Assembly: GCA_918807975.1 (NCBI GenBank)
Contig: OU964926.1
Span: forward strand, 19,599,996-19,663,995
From: Aplidium turbinatum
Lineage: Eukaryota > Chordata > Ascidiacea > Aplousobranchia > Polyclinidae
DNA: 64,000 bases
Direction: 5' to 3'
Below, piece by piece: positions 28,201-40,200 of the stretch. Position 1 is the first letter of the stretch. Every line of letters starts with the position of its first letter. Both the position numbers and the translations under genes were made by a program. The notes under the pieces were generated by a model. The model was not told the origin of the DNA and did not search any database. It was given only the letters and a program-made list of their open reading frames with translations.

Positions 28201-31200
28201 AATATATCTTCTCCCCGCAAATCGTCGATGAAATCCAATGATAAGATAAGTCAAAGAATTTTAAGTGCAACAGACTTTGAGAGAAGTCAAGCGTGGTTGA
28301 ACTTGTCTCATACATAACTATAAAATATTTCACGAAAGTGCTTTTGTGCTTACGCTTGTCTGACAAGTGTTAAATTGTGATAACTTTTTGTGAGGTTGGC
28401 TAAAAGAGGGTGTTTTTTTTGCAAGTTTATCGCCTATAAAGAACTTGTGTAAAGTAAACACTGCCTCATGCAAAGCCAGTTTAGAGCAGCCTGCAATGTC
28501 ACTGCCAAGCATCTCATCTTTGTCGCCAACACTGGTCTTTTATATAGAATGTTTTGCCAGTGTTTAGCAGTGGCGTACCGTGACCACTTTGACAGGGTGT
28601 TCAGTGACGGCAAAGCAACAGCGGGGGGTCTGGGGGGCCTCCCCCAGAAAATTTTTAAATTTAACATTGAATTTGGTGCGTTCTGAGAGCATTTTCAGCA
28701 CAAATTCTGAACATGAACAGAATTGACAAAACTAATGTTGTCGGAATGGAAAAAAATACAAAATAGATATGTATTTGACAGCGCCTATTGAATGAGACTT
28801 AATATCAAACATTAAGTTGCATTTCTAAAGTCACATACTTCAGTTCAGTTGCAACACCTTGAGAAATGTACAAGCGAATTAAAAACAAACAGGTGAAAGT
28901 TAAAATAAAAAACAATAGCAAAGCAACTCGATAACACTGGTCAACAAAAAAAACATTTTTTTTGCATAGGCTTTGAGAACTGATTTAAGGTAACTTTGGG
29001 GTGCTGAATCCGAATCTGACCTCAGATTTATCCCATCACGTCAGGTTTGTGAGATATGATAACAGCAAATTGCTACTTTTGTCAAAAGTGGAAGATTTGG
29101 CGTTGCGTTTACCACCAACATATGCAGTGCTATAACGAAAGGTTAGTGTTAGATAGGCCAAAACAGCTTAAATAAGGTTACTGAACAAGCATTGCCATAA
29201 GCCTGTTTAAATCTTTGTGATTTCATGCAAAACATTGACGGGGGTGGGGTCAGTTATACTTTTAGCCTCCCTTTTGACTTGTTACTACTGGATGGTTAAT
29301 AATGTTGCTTAGAAAACAAATTGGTATCAAAATTATAGTGGGTGGGTCAGTGGGTGTATTTCAGCTACTTATGTACTACATGACCTGGATTTCTGGATAT
29401 AGCACAATGTGTATGTGCAATAAACGCAACGTCAAATTTTCCACTTTTAACAAAAGTAACAATTTGCTGTCATCATATCTCACGAACCTGACGTGACAGG
29501 AAAAACTGAGGTCAGATTCGGCACCTCAAAGTTACCCTAAATCCATTAAAAAACTCCAAGCAAGAAAAGTTGTGTTGACCAGTGTAATAAACAAGAAAGT
29601 CGATTGCTATGTTGGTCGGCTGTACTTTTATCCGCCGTACTACTTAGTAAAAACGAAAATGTTTAACACCTCGACTACAGAAGGAAAATTCATCTATAGC
29701 ATAATTCGATTCTTCTTGTTTGTGCAATAAATTTTTGAATTACATCGTCGTAGAAAGCTTGCTTTTGCTTCAGTTCTAGCAAAAGTTCCTTCTCTATTGA
29801 AAGCAAGCTGAGCGAGCTCAGTCTTTCTTGTCCTTGTGTGGAACGCAAGCAGGTATGTATTCTCTTTAGAGCCGAGAAGCTTCGTTCTGCCGATGTCGTA
29901 GTGCTGGGAATACTAAGTACGAGCTGCGTTAAGTTAAACAATTCGTTGAAGCCAGAACTTAAAGAGTTTTGATGAACATACTCATACATGTTTTGAACAG
30001 TTTGTTGCGAAAATTCTGGCAGCGAGTACACATCTTGAAGTTCAGATTTAAGCCGAGAATAATCGAAAATTCCTCCATATATATCTTGTAATTTTGTCAT
30101 TAAATGGTCAGGGAATTCTTTTTTGAATTCAGGAAACTTGTCACAGCACAGCAGTTGAAAAAACTCGAATTTTGTGACAGCAGTAAATCTTTGATCGATC
30201 TGACAACAAACACTGTCGATTATATCCTGATAGAGCAATGAATAAATGACTTTATTAGTTTCATTATCAAAATCTTGATTACGTCTTGGACGCCTGGATG
30301 GACCATCATCACTTGAGTCTGAAATAAAAATGGAAAATCTTACTGGGGTGACTGTGTCAATCTAAACAAAAGCATGTTGTCTCAAACTAAACATACAGGG
30401 TAAGTACCTAGTTTACTTACAGCCTACCTAGTAATAATATAAGGAGAGGTAGTCAGTTTTAAAATGTATAATATACATTATCAGTACGGTAATCGAAGTT
30501 TAGTCTAAATCTTGTATATATATAACAGTTTTCTGACCTGAAGTAGCTGAATCCCAAATACAGTTGAAACCAGTATTTCTTTCCTCAAGGAGCTTGACAC
30601 GGATTTCATCAATTTTATCTTTACAATACATGACATCAAAAGATTTGCATTGTAGAATATCATACAAAACATCAGTCAGTCCAAAAATTTGAGCAAACAC
30701 ATGCAACAAAAAAACTGTTTGAGGTTCTTCCAAAAAATTCAAAAATCCTCTTGCTTTCACCACATCATCATTGTCCCAATTCTCAGATTCCACAATGCTA
30801 TTAAAAAATAAACTAAGTTGAGATCTGTATTCTTTGACAGTGCTAGATAAACGTGAGGTGAAATTCCATCTTGTTGGAGCAACTGTTGGCAATCTACGCT
30901 GCACAAATTCCTTTAAAGCATGGGTACGTTTTGAAGATTTACTAAAAAAAGCAGCTAAGCCAGAAAGAGTTTTTAAAAATATGCGGCACTGTCGAATACT
31001 TTGAAGGCCTTGTTGAAGAACTAAATTCAAAACATGAGCAGGACAATGAACAAACAAGGCCTTTGGGTACTTATCTAAAACTCGCTTTTGCAATCCACTC
31101 AGCTGTCCACTCATTACACTTGCTCCATCGTAGGTTTGTCCAACCAATTTTTCTTCCAGTGTGAAATCTTTCACAACTTTCTCAACATGCTCCATCAATC

Positions 31201-34200
31201 CAACTGCAGTACGATCTGCACTTACGTCAGTGAAACCCAAATATCTTTCATAAACTTTTCCTTTGTGTACATACCGAACTACTGTCGAAAGTTGTGACTT
31301 CGTCGAAATATCTGATGTTTCATCAAGAATGATAGAAACAAAGTTTGCTTCATCGATTTGTTCTTTGATCGTGTCAAGCATAACATCAGCAATGGCTTTA
31401 ATTAAACTATTTTGAACAGCTGGAGAAGTTCCTTTAAACACTGTGGCTGCTTGAAGATGGCCATTCAGCACTGCATCATACCCTCTTGTGTAGTCAAGAA
31501 GCTCAATGTAATTTCCTCGATTGTTGGATGTTTCAGACTCATCATGTCCTCTAAAAGGTAGCTCTTGCTTTGCTAAGAAGCAAGTTGCATTGATCAGAGT
31601 TCTCAAAACTTCTCTGTTTGCTCTTACATTCTCATTATGACGAGACACTTCTTCTAACCTCTGATTACTTAAAGCAGTATCTATTCATTGTCGTCCAAAA
31701 GTACTTAAAGCGAAGAAAGCTTCAAGGTGTCTTTTTGAGGTCTCGTGTTTTCGCACAGCGGCAGTCAAATGATTGAGATCAAAGTAACCCAATTTATTCC
31801 AAATTGAAGACTCAGTACAAAACAGAATACAAGGCCAACAAAACAACTTGTTCTTTATATTGCAACCAGTCAGCCAAGATATTTCTTCAAATCTGGATGT
31901 AGAAAATGTGCGCACTGTTGTTTTTGTTCCTTGTTTGCACTTGTTTGTTTTTAAATTTGGCATGACGGGTTTTGGTTTTCCTTTCTCTACAATGGTAAGC
32001 TTTTCATCAAATGATCGTGATGAAAATGATTTTTCCAACAATGATGATATAGAAATTGCCATATTGAACTGTTTATGAATTTATTAATATTATTGAAATT
32101 ACTATACTTGTAGAGTGTACAAACGATATGACTAGTTCAAATTCTTTATCCTGGTACAGCACTTTGCACCGATGATCTTGGAAGTCAAGGATTTAAAGTT
32201 TATACGAGTCAATGCATCTCCACAGCAGCTCTATCTGAAAAAACATCAATTTGTCATCAACAGGGATTCACATAAATATAGTTCTTATGTTCATAGTAAT
32301 ATGGGCAACTTTAAAGTGCCTCTGACAGGAAAATAAATTTGCTAAATTTACCTAAGATACCAAAGAGATGACACTAACAAACTTCCCTGACCAGCAAATA
32401 GTAAAAAATATCAACAGGCTAATAAGTTACACCCTTGCAAACTTTCGTTCACTTTCGGCGAATCTGGCACTCATTCAATTGCAAAAATAAAAACGGCAAC
32501 CTCGCTGTGACGTCACCGTGGGTGGGAAGGATACATTCTTTCTCTGTGGTGAGTTGGTAAGATATGGTACGACTACTCCAAAACGTCAATGTGTGGGGCT
32601 CTATTGGTCTAAAGCATGTGCAAAATGAGAATTACCGAAAGGAAAAAGTCAACTTATTATTACTATCAGGTTTAGATCAAATAGATTGAGTTTATTTTTA
32701 TCAAACAGCATCTCAATTCAATTGAAATTGCAGTTTTTCTAAACTCTTGTAGGACTACAATTTGGATAATTTTTTATTTGTCCTAATCTGGCTATAGCCA
32801 TTTGCAGTGTAACAGCAGTATCTCACAGACAGTAGGCTACACTTAATTTATGGTTGAGGTAGGCCTAATACCTGGAAATTGCTGTTTATGTGACAGAGTC
32901 AGTGACAAAGACGTGTGCTATATTTTCATGCTTTCAAACAAAACAAGGTGCTGAGAAGAAAATAGTCAAAGTTTTCTTCAAGTATTCGAAAGTGGGATGG
33001 ACCATACAAAACTAGTCGTAGGCTATATGTTTTCTTCACCTCACTGGAGATGATTTTGTTAACACCACCAACCCGATTTGGATCTTCTCAGCAATGAGTG
33101 GCGTGCTGGGAACTGTAGGTGGTGCGTTTGTCACAAGTGCGAGTCTATGTCCCAGCCCAATGAATGTGTATGTTGCCATGAAGTGTCATAGACGAAAGAA
33201 CTTTTGAAGAAAGACGCATCTAGCTGTGTTACCAATTGGACCGATTTTGAGGCACACTTACATCCCGCAGTTCTGAGGACTTTTTTTATGAGGAGCAAGA
33301 AGAACTGGAGAAAAAAAACAATAAACCGAAAGGAGAAAACGGAGACCTATCAAAAGAGTAAGGATGCTACATTAGGCTAAAAATACTCTAAACGCTAAAG
33401 AATGCACACTAAACGAAGTGATTTTATTTCCGTGCAGGCAGTATCGGTAATTAGTCGCTTACAGGCATGCATTGGAGTGGATACTACAAGGTGGTGCTCT
33501 CGGAAGCAACAATCGGATTGCGCTGCCGTCATGCATTGTTTGGCGAATCCGAAACAATTTTCAAGTCCAGATGACCGTTACACCGGATTTCAATGGCCAA
33601 CTGAAGGCACACTATGAGGGAGAGAGAGAGAACTTTTATTTATTCATGAATAGTGATGAATAATGATGAATTAAATATGAATGATGATTCGTACGATTTC
33701 TTCATTTTTCACTTCAAGTATATTTTAGATTTTGTAGGAACGTATCCAGTACAGTTTTATTAAACTGCAAAAAACAATAAATCTTTGAAAAAAGCAACCG
33801 ATTGTACCAACTCCGACCAAACTGTGATCCACCAATTACATCTAGAAAGCATTTGTTTCATCCGTCGCTAACAACGCTCACCCACGATGACGTAATACCA
33901 CCAAAGTCGTCCCAGAGCAGTGAAATATGGAGTTTCGCCTGTGGTGGCGCTGCGAAACTGTCGTTTTGTATAAATTTCGCCCTAACCAGTCGAGCTTCGA
34001 GGTTAAGATTAAAAAGTTCGCTAAGCATAGTTTTGCGCTAGAAAATGCTTAGAAAATTTACTATACTTGGGTCCAACCTGTCAGGGGCACTTTAAAAAGA
34101 AATTATTTTTTTGTCCACAAAGTACAATTTCCTATCTAAGTATGCCATTATGATGTTTATGTCCATTTGCAGATAGTGAATACAGCAGCTGTATGTTGTT

Positions 34201-37200
34201 GTCTATATCTATGCAATGTTCTCTGACTAGTACGTATGTATGTTTTTATATAAGAATAATATAAGAGAATATTTTTTTTACAAACTTAACAGTATGATAG
34301 GTCTGGTAGTTGGTGCATTTCAGATGATCATTTTCCTCACAATTTGAAAATACATTAACTAGTAAATCGATATTCAAGTACTCACTTGATATTCAAGTAC
34401 GGTAGGCTACCTATGTATTAAACAGTACCGGTATGCATCAAACTTCTTTTTTTTTAAACTAATTTTTATTCGTAACATCTCCTGTAACATATTAACAGGA
34501 TGGAAGCTGACCTCATATAAGATCTTTTGCTTCCTTCCTCTCTCAGTTCAGTACATATACTGTAATACCAAAAAATAAACCAATGATTGATTGATTTTCA
34601 TTTTGTACATACCTACTGGTACCGGTAAATTTCCTAGGCTTGCCACAGTAAAGATGGTGACCAAGATTGCTGCAAAATCATCACTGGCTTGAAAGCTAAC
34701 AATGCATTTAAAAAAATGCAGTTCAAACTATGGCGTAGAGCTAGATGAATGAAACAAGAGTTAAGTTTGGCAAACAAAATTGCCTTGAATTCTAGGAGGC
34801 ATCCACTTTGACTAAAAATACAATAAAACATTTGCAAAAGGCCTTTATTTCTGGCTAAAATCTGCCTAATAACTTACTTTTGCAGTAGAAAGCTATTTTT
34901 CTGCCATTACCTCACATCAAAGTAGCTTACTTTGACGTCTTTTCACAAACATAGGCTACCTTAAACTGACGTATACTAGGATGCATTGCGTTACGGTACG
35001 TCAAAGCCCATCCAAATGTCTGCGACAAACCGCACGTCACCGCAGACAAGACGCACGCAGTCTAAGCGCTCCAATACACTCGCGTGGAATGTATCGAGCG
35101 ATGCGATTTGTCGCAGTAAAAACGCATGTAGTCTAAACGCAGCTTTAGCCACTAGCCAATTTTTTTATTATCAGTAGCCTACCGGTATCATTTTGTTCAT
35201 TGGCTTCACATTTTAATATATATATTATATACCGTACCGGTGGTACACCTAAGACGAAACAAACATAGGCAATAATTAATGTGAGACAAACCAGGAGACA
35301 CAGAAAGCGACTTTGAGTCAGCTGGCACCTGCTACATAATTAAGGTGTTTCAGCAATAAGGTACGGTACAATACCAGTAACATACAAACACTCCAATTAC
35401 AAAACGATTAGATATGTTGTTTTAGAATGGTGCATCAATGATATTGGCTGTTGCCATAAGCTTTGTTGCAGATTCAGACAAGCTAGTCCTAATTTACTGG
35501 CACTTGGTGCATAAAAAACATTTTATCTTATCTTGTTTCCAACTCTGATCACCTCAAACCATAGCTCAAACTCTAATCCAACAAGCTAAAACTTGCTATT
35601 GCCTGGGATTCCCCCAATGACGCGCCAAGGTGTGCAAATCAGCGAGTGCACACCCTAGCTGAACTAAAACCATTGCTGTTTTAGCTGCCTTGTGACGTCA
35701 TTTTTCTTAATTGTTTATTTTAAATAGCACTCGCCAAGGTGTCAGTGCACACCCAGCTTAAAGGTAATGACCGAAAAAAATTAAAGGCAATGACCTCAAA
35801 CGTTGGAGTATTAAAATTAGAAGGGGACGAGTTTTGCAATTGAAAAGAAAGCAATCAGCATGCAGCAAGATGTTAGAATATCAGAAAAGTAAAGAACATC
35901 GACAACCGATGGAAATTTTCTTTTTTTCTGGATTTCTTGGGGTGTGCAGTGCACACCTTGCACACCCTGAATATACGCCACTGGTGTTTAGTTATAATCT
36001 TCTCATTATATACCTTACTGTAGTTTGCTTTGCATCAATGTGATGTTGAATTATCCAACAACGTTGACTCTTTTTTATCGTTTTTACTGCAATAGAGGTT
36101 GAAACGATGTACGTAAGACAACTTTTGTTGGCTAGGAACTTTGATTCTTGTTGCACAACAAATGCATTAGCTCTGGATCTGTTACTGTTACCAAATCAGT
36201 ATCCTTGTCAATAGACCACCACGTTGACAGCCATGACCAGCAGTTTGGTTTGAAGCTCTTTGCATTGAAGTTTTTTGTAATGTTTTTGTAAAATGATGCA
36301 ATTTTTGCCACGTTCCAACATCTACTGCGGAAAATGAACTTTTTATGGTAACTTTGCTTTGCTGGCATGTCTTGTTTTAGTAAACAGCTTAAAATTCCCA
36401 GCTGGCAATGCATTGCATTCTCACATTGTTGCAACATCGGGCTAGGTTGCTTAAACGCAAAAGACTGAATTTTGCGAGTGGGTTAATGCGACTTCTTCAC
36501 TGTCACCATTCCCACCCTTCTTGCTTTCTTGGTCAAATTTCACGACTTCTCAAAAGTCAAGTTTGCATCAAAGGTTCAAATTCAATGACGATTTTTTGTG
36601 TTGACAAAACGTTGCAAAACGTCAAGTCGAAAGAAACTAAGATTTTGTTTACTACAAAGGATTTGTCCTTGGCCCACCGAAACAGTATCTTTTTACTGTC
36701 TTTTGTGTGAATGAGAAAACCTTGCAAGGCTGTTTCTTGCGTTGCCAAAAAACATTCCAAACGATTTGAATTAGTATTTATGAATACACTTCGGTTGCAT
36801 GGTTGCAATTTTTGTTGTGTAAACAGAAATCGAAACCAAGTTGACATTGCTGTGGAAATATTTTTACATATTATGCTTCAATTTGTTTAAATCTATGTGA
36901 AGAAATATGCAGCGTTAGGAACAAGTTGAATGACATGTCTAAACCGGGCTTTTCGCGTGAGAGTAATAATGCTCCATTCATCTTTTGCAGGAAAATGCTG
37001 CGTTCAAAGTGTTTCTGCTAAAACAACAAGTTCACTTTTAGCACTTCATCACACCTTTTAGTGTGAAAAATATGCAATGCAAAAACATGTTCTAAAAATA
37101 AAGCCACAAGGTTTTATTTGTTGGTGCAAACGGTCAGACATCTTGTAATTTATGGGTACAAGCTGTCAAGGTAGTTGATATTTCTCAACCTAATATTTCG

Positions 37201-40200
37201 TTTTCAACGCTTTTTCGATTGAGGGGTGCTAAATGGGATGTTTTTCATCAAGTTTGTTTTTTTGCAAATTGAAGTTTGAAGGAAATGCGTTAAAAATGTC
37301 AACAAACACTTCAAGGAATAATTTTTAACACATTTTGTTGTTTTGAGTTTGTGTTGTTCAAATTCAACCGATGTTAAAACAACGAAAATCAATTTAAACT
37401 CGACCAGCTGTGCATCATGCTTTATATCTTATCAAACTACATCTGCAATCAGATAAAAGTTTCCCACCTTTACCCCAAGAACCTGTGAAACGTGAATTTT
37501 AAATAGTACAAAAGATCTGCCTCAGTGTTTTGTCATAATCACCTGATGTTGACATCCACGTCGGAAGCATCCGACCCTTTTTTTTATCAAAAAAACTCAT
37601 TAGGCCTACTCAAACAGCAAAATCTGTCATTTTTACATTGTTTTCAACGTCGTAAAAATGACAGATTTTGCTGTCTGGGTAGTTCATATAGATTTGACTA
37701 TGCGGACCACAAATAGCGTACATTGCAAATCTGAAACTTCGCAACTTAAAATCCTCTCTCTAAAAGTAACCATGGCTGTTTCATGCTATTTCTAGCATAA
37801 AAGAACTGATAGCTGTGGGGAGACCTTTAAGAACATATATGGGTCACTTTTGACCCACAGTTTGGACTCCCTTGCAGTACAGGTTGCACTATGAACGTCG
37901 TGGCAGGGAGTGCAATGTTAGAACGCAAACAAAGAAAATAAAAAGGAAAATCGTTTTCAAACTACATTAAAAAACGTTTGGCTTCTGCAATTTTAAAAAT
38001 AGTTTGCTAGATTGGAAAGTTGCATCTCTATAGGTATAAAACTGATTTATTGTCACCACCTGCATCATCATGATTCCGTGAGCGTGCTGCAAGTATAAAA
38101 ACCAAGACTATTCATATTACTTTGATTCTGACCACACATGACAGTTCATAATAAACTATACGTCAAACAAGGAATGTTTTTCGCATCGTGTTTGATGTTA
38201 CATGGTTTACAAAAAAATTTATTGCCAAGGTAATATCTGTTTTGGCTTTGGTTAGCGCATGTCTGTGTCAACATAAAATACGAATGCTTGGCCTTGCATT
38301 TGAATAGTCAAGCCCATAAATCTGATGTTTTTCTCCAGTGTATTCAAATATTGACACTTGTGGAAAATTACTTTTAGCCTTTTCATTTTCTTATGAACAT
38401 GACCCTTACAATAGCTGATTGTTCCCCTAACACACCTTTGGTAACGTGATAAGTCACAAAAAGAAATCCTATTTCAACTCATTGATCGATTTACCACAAT
38501 TGCTGATCATTGGCAATACAGTAGAGTTAAACAATATTGAACTCAGTTTAATCTCCAGTTTGATTACCTTGTTTAGAAGGTGTGGAAGTTTGATTAAATC
38601 GCCAAGTTGTCCTAAAATTTTTGGATGGTCAATATCTTCACGCTGTGATCCCAGGTAGCAATGTAGTCTTTTTTACCCTGCTTTGACATCTGCAGGCGTT
38701 GAATCAATGTAGAAAGACGAATTTGTTGGTTAATAAACATATCTTGTACTACAGGAGTTGTTTTGATGTATGGAGTGAGGAGACTAATTTTTTTGCATTC
38801 CGAACTGCTTGCAACTTCACTTAGCGTGTCTCAGATACACCAACTAACACATTCAGAGCTGCACCATGACTGCACTTAACTAATCCGTGGCCAGCTGCGG
38901 AGAACAAATATTGCTGCCGAGACTAACTGGAAAGAGAAGAAATTCCGTTTTTTGTTTTTGTTTTGTTTTTTATCAATGTCAATATAATTAGCAAGTTCGT
39001 CCATTTTTACATTGATTCCACATCTGCAGACAATGAATCAGTGTAAAAAAGAACTGATTTACTGGCTGGGAAGCCTTCAGCCTAAATGGACCCAACTGAA
39101 TCAGCTGCGTAATTACACAAATAAATCATTAGCTGTACTGACCTGACGTAATTTTTATGACCGCAAAGGTAACCAAACTAAGGACGTCGGTGATTCATGG
39201 GAACGCTTGCATAATTATTCTGGTGGTCGCCAAAATGTTCTCGGCACAGTTGAACCGTATCGATCTTTTGGCTCTGGTGTTAGACCATACGTCGACTACT
39301 GTTCTTCAGCCACTTACTAGTCGTATAAGAGTTTTCCTTTGGAGAACATTGTAATTTAATTGTCCTATCAAAAATGGTTACAACTTTAAAAACATTCGGT
39401 ACTTTACGCACTTTTTGTGAAAGGCCAGATTACTTGATTAACCAATGTTTGCTGTTGCCACACGGAAGTTTAGATAAAAAATAACCTATATGCTTTATAT
39501 CTGAAATATGTGGAATGAAATATGTTCAAGCTATTTGTGACAGCTCTATGAAATATATCTTTTTGTTTTATTATTTTTGCAGCCACTTCTGATGGAACTA
39601 ATTCTGGAATTGAAGGTTCAAAAGGGGGTGTATGTACAAGATTCAACATGAAAATCGAGTTGAAAATTCACGCAGCGGAAGGTAAACATATCTTATATGC
39701 AAACTATGTGTATCTAGTTTGAAGTAATATGAAGCAAGAAGCGCCACGTAACAAAACCCCAAGTACTCTTATCGTCAGGCGAGACAGCCTATCTTTTTTG
39801 GTTTTATCTTGCCACTCATACCGCAGGTTATTTACTCAGGCAATAGGATTATGGAGACGAGCAAGGTCAAGAAGCCTTAAACACACCATGATCACAGATC
39901 GCAACTCTATTATCACTTTTGCAAATATTAGCACCAGCATTCGTAACAAGTTGTGAGTACCCTGGCAAATTGAAAGAAGATATGTTGCAGTTTCTCGGAT
40001 TTTTTTTATTCAAATTGTAGGAAGAAAGCCGGTGCAGGATGAATTGACTTTCTTGTTGGCCTAAAATTTGTGGAATTTCTAGTTACTCAACTCTATCATG
40101 AGTTGAACAACTTCGGTAAAATCAAACCGTGGCCTTGTCCACCAAATTAGAGGCTGTTTTAGTCTTACAACGATTTGCCATTTCAGCAATTTCCGTTCAT

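Larger units (their letters stand above)
28568..35983 (-). mobile_element. 7.4-kb hAT DNA transposon inserted in ephrin intron 2
   Basis: Ends CAGTGGCGTACCGTG (left) and ATATACGCCACTG (right) give a 10-bp perfect terminal inverted repeat, CAGTGGCGTA. The exact 8-bp target duplication GTGTTTAG lies at 28560-28567 and 35984-35991. Inside on the minus strand is a hAT transposase gene (29690-32062). Two other elements are nested within it (28935-29584 and 32315-34091). A possible LINE tail (ATTGATTGATT near 34590) and GC-rich GTCTAAACGC-type sequence (about 35000-35150) are also inside. The perfect duplication and nearly open transposase suggest a fairly recent arrival. The 3' part carries repeated GTGCACACC motifs near its end. 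Confidence 0.93.
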
